Assembly (NCBI GenBank): GCA_014896355.1
Contig: JADBKO010000001.1
Coordinates: 1 to 64,000 of the forward strand
Direction: 5' to 3'
Length of the DNA stretch: 64,000 nt
Source: Bacillota bacterium
Lineage (GTDB): Bacteria; Bacillota; UBA5301; Bu52
The position numbers were made by a program, and so were the translations under genes. Shown one piece after another: positions 1-9,606 of the stretch (the stretch's first letter is position 1; each line of letters begins with the position of its first letter). The notes under the pieces were generated by a model. The model worked only from the letters and a program-made list of their open reading frames with translations, had not been told where the DNA came from and ran no database searches.

Positions 1-1322
1 TGCTGGAGAAGTTGGCCCGCCTGGAAGGGTTTTACGTCCCCAGCCTGTATTCCGTGCGCTACACTCCGGATGGCCGTGTGGCCGCGTACGAGGCCCGCGG
101 TTCTGCGCAGCTGCCGGTGCGCAAACGCCTGGTCCGGGACCTGGACCGGGCGCCCTTCCCGGACCGGTTCGTGGTCCCCTACCTGGAGGCAGTGCACGAC
201 CGGGCCATGGTGGAGGTGGCGCGCGGTTGCACCCGTGGCTGCCGGTTCTGCCAGGCCGGTATGATTTACCGGCCTGTGCGGGAACGGCGGGTGGGGACCT
301 TGCGGGACCAGACGCGGCAGCTGTTGGACTCCACCGGCTATGAGGAGGTCTCGCTCTCCTCTCTGAGCACGGCCGACTACTCTGCCATTCGGGACCTTCT
401 GCAGGCGGTGACGGGCTGTGTCCCGCCCACTTCCCAGGTGTCTCTTCCCTCCCTGCGGGTGGACAGTTTCTCCGTGGCGCTGGCGGAGCAGCTGCACGCC
501 CAGCACAAAGGCGGGATCACCTTCGCGCCGGAAGCCGGGACGCAACGCCTGCGGGATGTGATCAACAAAGGTGTCACCGAGGCGGACTTGCTCTCTGCGG
601 TTTCCGCAGCTGCCGCCGCCGGCTGGACCGGAATCAAGCTCTATTTCATGATCGGCCTGCCCACTGAGACGGATGAGGATGTGGCAGGCATCGCCCAGCT
701 GGCGGAAAAAGCCTTGGCCGCTGCGCAACAGGCCCGGGCCGCCGCTACCGGAGATCCGGCCAGGATCCACGTGACCGTGAGCGTGTCTTCGTTCGTGCCT
801 AAAGCCCACACGCCGTTCCAATGGGAGGCCCAAGCTTCTTTGGAGCAGTTGCGGGCCAAGCAGGTCCTGCTGCAGAAGCTTCTGCGCCGGCCGCACCTGG
901 CTTTCCACTGGCACGAAGGCCAGGCCAGCTTTCTGGAGGGAGTTTTGTCGCGGGCGGACCGGCGTGTGGGCAAAGCTCTGCTGCGGGCCCACCAACTGGG
1001 GTGCAAGTTCGATGGCTGGTCCGAGCAGTTCCAGCTGCAGCGCTGGCTGCAGGCTTTCGCGGAAACCGGCCTCGACCCGGCGTTCTATGCCCAGCGGCAG
1101 CGCGGCGACGATGAGGTTTTCCCCTGGGAAGTGGTGGACCCGGGTGTGAGCCGCCGCTATTTGTGGCGGGAGAGACAGAAGGCTTTGGCAGCGCAGACCA
1201 CTCCCGACTGTCGCCTGGCCCATTGTTCCGCCTGCGGAGTCTGCCCGGGTTACCAAACCAAGCCCTGGCTGGAGAAGCCCCAGGCGGGGGCCCGCCACCT
1301 GCGGACCTGGGAGGGTGCATAA
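1..1322 (+). CDS. Radical SAM protein, TIGR03960-like (5' end missing)
   Basis: The gene enters the window already open; the first full codon is at 3, and 439 codons are visible before the TAA at 1320-1322. The radical SAM cluster motif CTRGCRFC (cysteine codons at 228, 240 and 249) is intact, followed by the GITFAPEAGTQRLR and KLYFMIGLPTE segments typical of the family. A cysteine-rich tail (CRLAHCSACGVC) precedes the end. Members of this family often carry an N-terminal cobalamin-binding domain, which would lie upstream of the window. The substrate is not known. One base separates it from a DUF2344 gene; the two, together with RNase G, are a common trio ahead of rplU in Bacillota, so they probably act on a shared RNA or ribosomal target (inference). 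Confidence 0.88.
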   Translation, partial: LEKLARLEGFYVPSLYSVRYTPDGRVAAYEARGSAQLPVRKRLVRDLDRAPFPDRFVVPYLEAVHDRAMVEVARGCTRGCRFCQAGMIYRPVRERRVGTLRDQTRQLLDSTGYEEVSLSSLSTADYSAIRDLLQAVTGCVPPTSQVSLPSLRVDSFSVALAEQLHAQHKGGITFAPEAGTQRLRDVINKGVTEADLLSAVSAAAAAGWTGIKLYFMIGLPTETDEDVAGIAQLAEKALAAAQQARAAATGDPARIHVTVSVSSFVPKAHTPFQWEAQASLEQLRAKQVLLQKLLRRPHLAFHWHEGQASFLEGVLSRADRRVGKALLRAHQLGCKFDGWSEQFQLQRWLQAFAETGLDPAFYAQRQRGDDEVFPWEVVDPGVSRRYLWRERQKALAAQTTPDCRLAHCSACGVCPGYQTKPWLEKPQAGARHLRTWEGA

Positions 1323-1323
1323 G

Positions 1324-2118
1324 ATGGCCGTCGTTCGCGCACAATTTAGAAAAGCTGGCAGCCTGCGGTATATCTCTCACCTGGATCTGATGCGCCTGCT
1401 GGCCCGGGCTTTGCGGCGTGCCCACCTTCCCATGGTCTATTCCCAAGGCTTTCACCCGCTGCCCCGTTTCAGCCTGGCCGCGGCCCTGGCGGTGGGGATC
1501 ACCAGCAGCGGCGAAATCGGGGATTTCCTGCTGGGGGAGCCGGTCCAGCCCGAGGAATTCTGCCGGCGCTGCAACGAGGCGCTGCCCGCCGGTGTGCAGT
1601 TCACAAAGGCCTGCCTAATTCCGGAGACCGCTCCGTCCCTGGGGCGGTTGTTGGCGGCTGCGACTTATGTCTGCGGCCTGTTGCCGCCGGCGGAGACGGC
1701 GCGGCCCTCAGCGGCGCACGGAGCCCCGCCAGGGGGCGTGTCCATTCAGGCGGCAGATCTCCGGCTGGCCTGCGAGCGCCTGCTCTCCGCCGCCACCTGG
1801 CCGGTGGAGCGGCCGGGCAAGGAGGGCCTGCGCAGGCTGGACATCCGGCCCGGCATCTACGGGTTGCAGGTTTCAGAGGCCGACGACCCTCGGGTGCTGC
1901 GGGCGGTACAGGAAGGAGGTTGGCCCCTTCCGGCCCGGGCCGTCGCCATGCAGATCGGTGCAGGGGAAGGCCATACGGTGCGGCCGGAAGAGGTTCTGCG
2001 GGCCCTGGGGCTGCCGGCGGAAAGGGCCTGGATTCACCGGGAGGGGTTGTATGGCTGGTGCGGCCGTCTGGTGCCGCTGCTGGAGGTGACAGACTGCCGG
2101 CCAAGGAACGGGGGGTAG
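1324..2118 (+). CDS. TIGR03936 / DUF2344 radical SAM-associated protein
   Basis: A 264-residue protein starting RAQFRKAGSLRYISHLDLM, which is the family's characteristic opening, followed by GFHPLPRFSLA. I chose ATG 1324 because GGAGGG at 1309-1314 sits 9 bases ahead; a GTG at 1315 is in frame but lies inside that ribosome-binding site. The family is found next to, or fused with, TIGR03960 radical SAM proteins, and its biochemical role is unknown. A proline-rich stretch around residues 124-140 looks like a local insertion. It is almost certainly cotranscribed with the gene before it and with rng, 12 bases downstream. Confidence 0.88.
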   Translation: MAVVRAQFRKAGSLRYISHLDLMRLLARALRRAHLPMVYSQGFHPLPRFSLAAALAVGITSSGEIGDFLLGEPVQPEEFCRRCNEALPAGVQFTKACLIPETAPSLGRLLAAATYVCGLLPPAETARPSAAHGAPPGGVSIQAADLRLACERLLSAATWPVERPGKEGLRRLDIRPGIYGLQVSEADDPRVLRAVQEGGWPLPARAVAMQIGAGEGHTVRPEEVLRALGLPAERAWIHREGLYGWCGRLVPLLEVTDCRPRNGG

Positions 2119-2130
2119 AGGAGTGAAGCT

Positions 2131-3837
2131 ATGAAGCGGGAGTTAGTGGTGAATGTCATGAGCAGCGAAACCCGGGCTGCTTTGCGGGAAGACGGACGTT
2201 TGGTGGAGTTGTTCATAGAACGGCCTTCCAATGAGCGGGTGGCTGGAAACATCTATAAAGGCCGGGTTGAGAATGTTCTGCCGGGCATGCAGGCTGCTTT
2301 TGTGAACATCGGTCTGGAGCGCAACGCTTTTTTGTATGTGGATGACGCCCTGTCCAACGTGGCGGCTCCTTGGGATGACGAGGATTGGGAGGAGGACCTG
2401 CGCCGGGCCAGGGGCAGAGTCTCCATCAGCGACGTTCTCAAAGAAGGGCAGGAGGTGGTGGTCCAGGTCAGCAAGGAACCCATGGGTACCAAAGGCGCCC
2501 GTGTGGTCACCGCCTGTTCCTTGCCCGGCCGCTACCTGGTTCTGATGCCGTCCGTCAGCTATGTGGGGGTCTCGCGGCGCATCGAGGACCAGGCGGAGCG
2601 CGAACGTCTGCGGAATCTGGCCGTGCGCATCAAACCGGCCTCCATGGGCGTCATCGTCCGCACGGTGGCAGAGGGCCGCAGCGAGCGGGACCTGCGGCGA
2701 GACTTGCAGTATCTGCTCAAACTGTGGAACCGCATCCTGCACAAAGCCCGGCAGCTTCCGGCACCCTCCCTGCTGTACCGGGATTACGATCTGGTCTACC
2801 GCTTGGTGCGCGACCTTTTCACCGAGGACGTGGATCGCATGTATGTGGATTCTCCGGAAGCCCTGGAGAAGGCGCGGGATGTCTTGCGTTCCCTGGCGCC
2901 CAGGCTGCAGAACCGGGTTCAGCTCTACACCGGACAGGAGCCGATCTTCGAAGCCTTCGGCCTGGAGGCGGAGATCGACAAGGCGTTGCGGCGTAAGGTT
3001 TGGCTTGATTGTGGCGGATATTTGGTCATCGACGAAACCGAGGCCCTGGTCAGCATCGATGTGAACACCGGCCGCTTCGTGGGCAACAAGGACCTTTCGG
3101 ATACGGTGCTGCGCACCAATCTGGAAGCGGCCCGGGAGATCGCCCGGCAGCTGCGGCTGCGCAACATGGCCGGCATCATCATTGTGGATTTCATCGACAT
3201 GGACAGCCCTGAGGATCAGGCCCAGGTGCTGGCCACCCTTACGGAAGAGGTGCGCAAGGACCGGGTCAAGACCAATGTCGTGGGGTTCACCAGCTTGGGG
3301 CTGGTGGAACTCACCCGTAAGAAAGTCAAACGTGACCTGATGGAAACCATGTTCAAACGCTGCCCTCTCTGCGAAGGCAGCGGACGGGTTCTTTCGGAGG
3401 AGAGCCTGGCCATCCAGGCAGAGCGCAGGCTGCGAACTGCGGCGCAAGCCAGCGATACCGACGCGTTTTTGGTGCGGGCTTATCCTGACGTGGCGGCGCA
3501 CCTCATCGGGCCGGGGGGCAGCAATCTGCGACGCCTGGAGGCGGAACTGGGGCGCACCTTGTTTGTAAAGGGCAGCGAAAGCCTGGGATACTACGATGTG
3601 GACATCTTCGCCGGCCACAAGGACGAGGTGGAGGGGCGCGCCCTGCCGGTGAAACAGGGGCAGGTCATCGACCTGGAAGTCAGCGAGCCTCATCTAAGCA
3701 ACCCCCGGGACGGAATCGCGCGCCTGGAAGGATATGTGGTGGATATCGAAGGCGCCGGAGCCATGGTGGGGCGCCAATTGAAGGTGGAGATCACGCGCGT
3801 GTTCCGCACCTACGCCAAGGCCCGGGTGGTGGGATGA
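2131..3837 (+). CDS. rng: Ribonuclease G/E family endoribonuclease with C-terminal TRAM-like domain
   Basis: A 568-residue single-strand-specific endoribonuclease of the RNase E/G family, cytoplasmic, acting in rRNA maturation and mRNA decay. An S1 domain covers about residues 38-120. The catalytic metal-binding aspartates appear as D310 (in SIDVNTGR) and D353 (in IIVDFIDMD), and the zinc link as C411/C414 (CPLC). The last 60 or so residues (VIDLEVSEPHL... ITRVFRTYAKARV) resemble a TRAM RNA-binding domain, absent from the E. coli enzyme. The 5' sensor region is present. GAGGAG at 2118-2123 lies 7 bases before ATG 2131. The gene ends the first operon; rplU has its own promoter. Confidence 0.93.
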   Translation: MKRELVVNVMSSETRAALREDGRLVELFIERPSNERVAGNIYKGRVENVLPGMQAAFVNIGLERNAFLYVDDALSNVAAPWDDEDWEEDLRRARGRVSISDVLKEGQEVVVQVSKEPMGTKGARVVTACSLPGRYLVLMPSVSYVGVSRRIEDQAERERLRNLAVRIKPASMGVIVRTVAEGRSERDLRRDLQYLLKLWNRILHKARQLPAPSLLYRDYDLVYRLVRDLFTEDVDRMYVDSPEALEKARDVLRSLAPRLQNRVQLYTGQEPIFEAFGLEAEIDKALRRKVWLDCGGYLVIDETEALVSIDVNTGRFVGNKDLSDTVLRTNLEAAREIARQLRLRNMAGIIIVDFIDMDSPEDQAQVLATLTEEVRKDRVKTNVVGFTSLGLVELTRKKVKRDLMETMFKRCPLCEGSGRVLSEESLAIQAERRLRTAAQASDTDAFLVRAYPDVAAHLIGPGGSNLRRLEAELGRTLFVKGSESLGYYDVDIFAGHKDEVEGRALPVKQGQVIDLEVSEPHLSNPRDGIARLEGYVVDIEGAGAMVGRQLKVEITRVFRTYAKARVVG

Positions 3838-3913
3838 AAGGGCCGAAAGGGCGGCACAGCCCCTGGGCGGCGGGGGGCTCGCCTGCCGTCGGGCACTTCC
3901 GCGGGCCGGGCCA

Positions 3914-3943
3914 TTGACAGGCTGCGGGCGGGTGTGCTAGGCT
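3914..3943 (+). promoter_or_regulatory. Sigma-A promoter for rplU-prp-rpmA
   Basis: TTGACA at 3914-3919, an 18-base spacer and an extended -10 (TGC TAGGCT, hexamer 3938-3943). The -35 is perfect; the -10 is weak but has the TGn extension. It lies in the 264-base gap between rng and rplU. Confidence 0.6.
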
Positions 3944-4101
3944 TGACGAGTATTGTGGTTCGTTTTCCGCTCGGGGCGGGCGAGGGGAGAAAATCCGGAC
4001 CCACATGCGGGCGTTGTGCGGCGACGGCGGGTGCCGGAACGGCAAGGGACCCGCTGGGGCCGGTGCCTGGACCCCGGCGTGACAGCAGGAGGTGCCGAAC
4101 C
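3944..4101 (+). promoter_or_regulatory. Structured 5' leader of rplU (possible L21 leader)
   Basis: About 150 bases of untranslated leader follow the promoter. A stable 8-bp stem (4052-4059 with 4072-4079, loop of 12 bases) sits just before the AGGAGG at 4087-4092. In many Bacillota the rplU message starts with a conserved L21 leader thought to mediate ribosomal-protein feedback. I cannot match the consensus by eye, so only the position and the hairpin support this. Confidence 0.35.
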
Positions 4102-4437
4102 ATGTACGCAGTCATCGAAAGTGGCGGCAAACAGTACCGGGTGACGGAAGGGCAGAGCCTACGGGTGGAGCGCCTGGAGGCAGAGCCCGGTGCCCAGGTG
4201 ACGTTGGACCGGCTGCTGGTGTTGGGCGAGGGGGCCGACGTAAAGATCGGCACGCCCTACGTGGAAGGTGCCCGCGTCACCGCCCGCGTGTTGGAGCAAG
4301 GGAAGGGCCGCAAGATCCTGGTACTGCGCTACAAGCCCAAGAAGAACGAACGCCGCCGCCGGGGCCATCGCCAGCCTTATACGCGCATTTTGATCGAGAA
4401 GATCGAGGATGGTTCGGATCGAGTTTCACCGCAATGA
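4102..4437 (+). CDS. rplU: 50S ribosomal protein L21 (bL21)
   Basis: A 111-residue protein with the family start MYAVIESGGKQYRV and the basic KPKKNERRRRGHRQPYT segment that contacts 23S rRNA. Length is slightly above the usual 101-105 because of a short C-terminal tail. AGGAGG at 4087-4092 lies 9 bases before ATG 4102. The last 29 bases overlap prp, so translation of the two is probably coupled. The rplU-prp-rpmA order is the standard Bacillota arrangement. Confidence 0.97.
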   Translation: MYAVIESGGKQYRVTEGQSLRVERLEAEPGAQVTLDRLLVLGEGADVKIGTPYVEGARVTARVLEQGKGRKILVLRYKPKKNERRRRGHRQPYTRILIEKIEDGSDRVSPQ

Positions 4438-4870
4438 GACCAACGGGTCCATCCGGGGTTTTACGGTTTGTGGCCATGCAGGCGCCGGCAGCCGGGGCAA
4501 TGACATCGTCTGTGCCGCGGTATCGGCCTTGACCCAAGCCTGTGTCCTGGGTCTGCAACGAGTTCTGCAGCTGCCGGGGGAGGCAGAGTGGCGCCAGGGG
4601 TGGCTCAGCTGCCGCTATGACGGCGGCGGAACCTCGCCGGCTGCGGGCCTGCCGGTGGCCGCGGATTCGCGGGATGCGGATTCGCCGGATACGGAAAGGC
4701 GGGAGTTTGCCGCCCAGGTCCTTTTCCGCACGCTGTTTGTGGCCCTCAGCGATTTGGCAGCCACGCACCCGCAGCATGTGCAGGTGACATGGGCACCGCC
4801 AGGGTCCACGGGCTGCGGCGGTCGAACCAAACCGGAGGTTCCTCATGCGAGTCTGGATCAGGGGGAGTGA
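4409..4870 (+). CDS. prp: Ribosomal-processing cysteine protease Prp (YsxB)
   Basis: A 153-residue cysteine protease that removes the N-terminal extension of ribosomal protein L27. The catalytic dyad is visible as H23 (in CGHAG) and C35 (in [10 protein letters not shown]). The family is usually about 110 residues; here the C-terminal half carries an acidic, glycine/proline-containing insertion around residues 70-105. The start at ATG 4409 lies inside rplU; the upstream GAGG is weak, which fits translational coupling. The gene stands directly before its substrate, rpmA, whose N-terminus carries the matching cleavage site. Confidence 0.93.
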   Translation: MVRIEFHRNETNGSIRGFTVCGHAGAGSRGNDIVCAAVSALTQACVLGLQRVLQLPGEAEWRQGWLSCRYDGGGTSPAAGLPVAADSRDADSPDTERREFAAQVLFRTLFVALSDLAATHPQHVQVTWAPPGSTGCGGRTKPEVPHASLDQGE

Positions 4871-4876
4871 GCGTGC

Positions 4877-5218
4877 ATGTACTTGCAGCATATGGATCTG
4901 CAGTTGTTTGCGCACAAAAAAGGCCTGGGAAGCACGCGCAACGGCCGTGACAGTGTTTCCAAGCGCCTGGGAATCAAAAGCCACGACGGCCAGTGGGTCA
5001 CTGCCGGCAGCATTTTGGTTCGCCAGCGGGGAACCCGCATTCATCCCGGGCAGAATGTAGGGATCGGCGGCGACGACACCCTTTTTGCCCGGACCGACGG
5101 ATACGTGAGCTATGTGCGGCACGGCAGGGACGGCAAGCGGGTTCATGTCCTGCCGGAGCGGCCGGCAGCCCGGGTGGAATCCGCAGCTGCTGGCCAGAGC
5201 GCAGCGGCCCGGGAGTGA
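4877..5218 (+). CDS. rpmA: 50S ribosomal protein L27 with cleavable N-terminal extension
   Basis: A 113-residue L27. It begins [11 protein letters not shown] followed by AHKKGLGS; in Bacillota the L.L.F sequence is cut by Prp after the phenylalanine (F11 here) so that the mature protein starts AHKKG, whose tail reaches the peptidyl-transferase centre. The core GTKFHPG-like segment is [20 protein letters not shown]. About 15 extra residues ([17 protein letters not shown]) extend the usual C-terminus. GGGGGAG at 4861-4867 gives the ATG 4877 start. It lies 6 bases after prp. Confidence 0.96.
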   Translation: MYLQHMDLQLFAHKKGLGSTRNGRDSVSKRLGIKSHDGQWVTAGSILVRQRGTRIHPGQNVGIGGDDTLFARTDGYVSYVRHGRDGKRVHVLPERPAARVESAAAGQSAAARE

Positions 5219-5248
5219 CGGTCTCTCCAATTCTGGAGCCTTCGCTGA

Positions 5249-6724
<1,476 letters not shown>

Positions 6725-6738
6725 CCCCGGCGGCCCGC

Positions 6739-6773
6739 GGACACCGTAAGTGGGTCCGAACTGCGTATTTTTT
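6739..6773 (+). terminator. Possible terminator after obgE
   Basis: A short bulged stem (6739-6744 with 6750-6757) is followed eight bases later by six T residues (6768-6773). The stem is weak. The rest of the gap to nadD (to 6911) shows no convincing promoter. Confidence 0.3.
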
Positions 6774-6911
6774 CTTGCCTAGAAGGAAATGGTAGTGCGC
6801 TGTCGAAGTATCACATCGTGCGCGTTGCGCAGGGAGTGACCCGGCAGCCGCAATGTTCTCCAACCCTGCTTCGCTGGAACCCGGTTGGAAGGGTATCTGA
6901 GGTGCACGCAT

Positions 6912-7547
6912 TTGCCGGATAGGATCGGAATCATGGGGGGGACATTCGACCCCATTCATTTTGGGCACCTGATCGCCGCCGAACTGGCCCGGACGCGTTT
7001 CACACTGGATTTGGTGATTTTCGTCCCTACCGGGGACCCGCCCCACAAGCGCTGCCGCCCTGTGTCCCCTGCGGAGCACCGCTATGCCATGGCTGTTCTG
7101 GCCACCGCCGATCATCCCTTGTTCCAAGTGTCCCGCCTCGAGATGGACCGGCCCGGCCCCAGTTTCTCTGTGGATACCCTGGAGGAAATCCGGCGCCGCC
7201 TGGGTCCCACCGTGGATCTTTATTTCATCACAGGTGCAGATGCCATCTCCGATATGCTGACCTGGAAAGATCCGCAGCGACTGGTGGATTTCTGCCACTG
7301 GGTGGCGGTCTCCAGGCCGGGTTATTCCCTGCAGGATGTGGAAGCTAAACTTGGAGACTTCTACCGGCGGCACAGGGAGCGGTTTCATCTTTTGGAAGTG
7401 CCGGGCATCGCCATATCGTCTACGGACATCCGGGAGCGGGTCCGGAACGGCCAGTCCATTCGCTATTTCGTTCCGGAAGCGGTTCGTCTTTACATCCAAA
7501 AATATGCCCTCTATCAGGATGGTCAGATATCGCCGAAAGTGAGGTGA
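6912..7547 (+). CDS. nadD: Nicotinate-nucleotide adenylyltransferase
   Basis: A 211-residue enzyme that makes nicotinic acid adenine dinucleotide from nicotinate mononucleotide and ATP in NAD synthesis. The nucleotidyltransferase signature GGTFDPIHFGHL is near the N-terminus and the ISSTDIRERVRNG motif near residue 180. I chose TTG 6912 because GAGG at 6899-6902 is 9 bases upstream and the protein then begins close to the conserved RIGIMGGTF. A TTG at 6885 would add nine residues without a ribosome-binding site. In many Bacillota yqeK follows nadD; here an RRM gene lies 7 bases downstream. Confidence 0.95.
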   Translation: MPDRIGIMGGTFDPIHFGHLIAAELARTRFTLDLVIFVPTGDPPHKRCRPVSPAEHRYAMAVLATADHPLFQVSRLEMDRPGPSFSVDTLEEIRRRLGPTVDLYFITGADAISDMLTWKDPQRLVDFCHWVAVSRPGYSLQDVEAKLGDFYRRHRERFHLLEVPGIAISSTDIRERVRNGQSIRYFVPEAVRLYIQKYALYQDGQISPKVR

Positions 7548-7554
7548 ATGCACG

Positions 7555-7812
7555 ATGTCCACTACGCTGTATGTGGGGAATCTTCCTTGGTCCACATCGG
7601 AGGAGGAACTCAGCCGGGTTTTTTCTGCACATGCGACAGTGAAATCCAGCCGTATCATCACGGACCGGGAGACCGGGCGTTCGCGCGGATTTGGCTTCGT
7701 CGAGGTGGATGACGACAACGTCGAAGAGATTATCCAGCAGCTCAACGGCACCGAGATCGGCGGACGGCAAATCGTGGTGAACGAGGCCCGGCCCCGCCAG
7801 CCCCGGTTTTAA
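7555..7812 (+). CDS. RRM-type RNA-binding protein
   Basis: An 85-residue protein made of a single RNA-recognition motif. RNP2 is LYVGNLPW (5-12) and RNP1 is RSRGFGFVEV (42-51), with the aromatic residues that stack on RNA. The short tail ARPRQPRF is basic. GAGGTG at 7541-7546 lies 8 bases before ATG 7555, and the gene probably belongs to the nadD transcript. Bacterial single-RRM proteins of this type are best known from cyanobacteria and occur patchily elsewhere, often as cold-responsive proteins. The target RNA is unknown. Confidence 0.9.
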   Translation: MSTTLYVGNLPWSTSEEELSRVFSAHATVKSSRIITDRETGRSRGFGFVEVDDDNVEEIIQQLNGTEIGGRQIVVNEARPRQPRF

Positions 7813-7909
7813 GGGGTAAGGGGGCCTGCTCCTGCGCGCCGCTGCCGTCCCGGTGGGGTTAGGTACCCGGCGTCCGGGGCTGGGGCCTGGTCGAAGCGAA
7901 GTTTCCCAG

Positions 7910-7944
7910 ACAAAGCGGGGAGGTTGTCCGCCTCCCCGCTTTGT
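7910..7944 (+). terminator. Strong 14-bp hairpin terminator after the RRM gene
   Basis: ACAAAGCGGGGAGG (7910-7923) pairs perfectly with 7931-7944 around a 7-base loop. The T-run on the + strand is only TTTGT, so efficiency is uncertain, but the stem is the strongest in this gap and separates the nadD unit from the promoter at 7967. Confidence 0.65.
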
Positions 7945-7966
7945 AATATCGCAGCATCCCCCACGG

Positions 7967-7995
7967 TTGCTGAAAGGACGGGTTTTTGTTATAGT
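7967..7995 (+). promoter_or_regulatory. Sigma-A promoter for the LytR-CpsA-Psr gene
   Basis: TTGCTG (7967-7972), 17-base spacer, TATAGT (7990-7995). The expected start of transcription near 8002 gives a leader of about 30 bases before ATG 8033. Confidence 0.65.
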
Positions 7996-8032
7996 AGCAA
8001 CGAGATACGGATGCTGTGGGGGCGACATCAGG

Positions 8033-9481
8033 ATGCAGGTTTCGGACCCTGCTCCGGGGCAGGAACCCACTGCCGCCCGTCCAGTGCAACAAGGCGGCGG
8101 CAAGGGGGAAAACGGTAAGGGCCCGGTGCCGCGGCGCAGGTGGCGGCGGTACGTGGCTTGGGCAGCGGTGGCCGTTTTTGCGCTCTTGGTGGTGGGGGCT
8201 TCGGCTCTATATGTGCTCTATGCGGGCGTGCCTGGCCAGCCTGCCTTGGACCAGCCCGTCAGTGTTTTACTGATGGGTTCCGACCAGCGTTTTGGTGACC
8301 TGGGACGGACGGACACCATGATGCTGGTGACCTTGAGCCCACCGGCGCAGAAGGTCACCATCGTCTCCCTGCCCAGGGATACCCGGGTCCGGTTGCCTGG
8401 CTACCCGGGTTGGCACAAGATCAACGAGGCCAACGGCGTAGGAGGTCCGCGTTTCGCCTGCCAGGTCGTGGGCGACCTCTTGGGGGTGCCTGTCCAGCAT
8501 TACGTCATCATCGACTTTCAGGGTTTCGAGAAGGTCATTGACGAGCTGGGCGGTGTGACGGTGGACGTGCCGGTGGCCATGAATTATGATGATAATGCCC
8601 AGGATTTGCACATCCACCTGCAGCCGGGCCGGCAGCATCTCGATGGGCGGCAGGCGCTGGGGTTCGTCCGGTACAGGGCCGATGGCCTGGGAGACGTGTC
8701 CTACGATCCTCAGACGGGCACGTACGATGGGCGCATTCAGCGGCAACAGGCCTTCGCCCGGGCCCTGGCCAACCAGGTCCTCCGGCCGCAGACGGTGGCG
8801 AAGTTGCCGGAGCTCCTGCGGAGTTTGCAGTCGGTGGCGCGCACGGACATCCGCTTCAGTGAAATGGTCCGTTATGCAGGGTTCATCCAGCAGCTGGGGC
8901 CGGGGGCTCTACAGACGGCGGTGGTCCCGGGTTCCGGCGAGACCCTGGGCGGGGTCAGTTACTGGGTCTTGGATGAAAGCCGCCTCGAGGTCTTGCGGCA
9001 GCAGATGGGGCAGACAGTCCGTCCCGCTGTTGCGTCGTCAGAGCGGCCGTCCCAACCCGTGCCTTCAGCCACGTTCGCCAAGCCCGGCGGCCCGCCGGTC
9101 ACTACCCGGTTAGGGCTGTTGCAGCGGGCTGTGCAGTCTGTGGGCCAGCGGGTTTTGCAGTGGAAACAGGCGCGCCTGCAGGCGGAGGAACAGGGCAAAC
9201 CCCTGAGCGACGTCAACGTGGAAGTGCTGAACGGTACCGGCAAACCCGGGATGGCCAGCAAGGTGGCGGGGCTGTTACGGCAGCAGGGCGCCCGTGTTGC
9301 TTACGTGGGAAATGCCGATGCGTTCAACTATCCGCAGACCTTGGCCGTGGACAACGGGGGTGCAGCGGTGCAGGCACGCAAGGTGGCGGCCGTGATCCAC
9401 GGTCGGGTCGTGTCCGGGCCTCGCGGCACGTTGACACGGGCGAAGGTCACGGTTGTGGTGGGAGCCGACTTCCGCGACTAA
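8033..9481 (+). CDS. LytR-CpsA-Psr family wall-polymer ligase
   Basis: A 482-residue membrane-anchored protein. A basic cytoplasmic segment (33-40) precedes one transmembrane helix (41-63). The extracellular LCP catalytic domain follows, with SVLLMGSDQR (77-86), SLPRDTRVRLPG and KINEANGVGG; these enzymes transfer anionic polymers or glycans from undecaprenyl pyrophosphate to peptidoglycan. After a Pro/Ser-rich linker (about 325-385) comes a LytR_C domain (VEVLNGTGKPGMASKVAGLL to the end), a combination frequent in Gram-positive LCP proteins. ATG 8033 agrees with the promoter; longer in-frame starts would lie upstream of it. The position between nadD and rsfS is common in Clostridia. Confidence 0.92.
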   Translation: MQVSDPAPGQEPTAARPVQQGGGKGENGKGPVPRRRWRRYVAWAAVAVFALLVVGASALYVLYAGVPGQPALDQPVSVLLMGSDQRFGDLGRTDTMMLVTLSPPAQKVTIVSLPRDTRVRLPGYPGWHKINEANGVGGPRFACQVVGDLLGVPVQHYVIIDFQGFEKVIDELGGVTVDVPVAMNYDDNAQDLHIHLQPGRQHLDGRQALGFVRYRADGLGDVSYDPQTGTYDGRIQRQQAFARALANQVLRPQTVAKLPELLRSLQSVARTDIRFSEMVRYAGFIQQLGPGALQTAVVPGSGETLGGVSYWVLDESRLEVLRQQMGQTVRPAVASSERPSQPVPSATFAKPGGPPVTTRLGLLQRAVQSVGQRVLQWKQARLQAEEQGKPLSDVNVEVLNGTGKPGMASKVAGLLRQQGARVAYVGNADAFNYPQTLAVDNGGAAVQARKVAAVIHGRVVSGPRGTLTRAKVTVVVGADFRD

Positions 9482-9505
9482 GTTTCGCGATCAGAGCCGG
9501 CGCGG

Positions 9506-9530
9506 GTATTCCTGGAGGATCCGGGAATAC
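9506..9530 (+). other. 11-bp hairpin before rsfS
   Basis: GTATTCCTGGA (9506-9516) pairs with TCCGGGAATAC (9520-9530), including one G-T pair, around a 3-base loop. No T-run follows. It lies 25 bases after the LCP stop codon and may be a processing or partial termination signal. Confidence 0.35.
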
Positions 9531-9606
9531 TAGGCTGGCGATCTCCCAGGCCTCTCCGGTGCGCCGGCGGCAGATTGTGAATCAAAACAACGGGAGGTAA
9601 GCCCCT

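Noticed and set aside
2143-3693. Long open frame (516 codons) on the minus strand opposite rng
   Set aside because: It lies wholly antisense to a conserved gene with intact motifs, and its translation has no recognisable domain. Long antisense frames are expected at this GC content.
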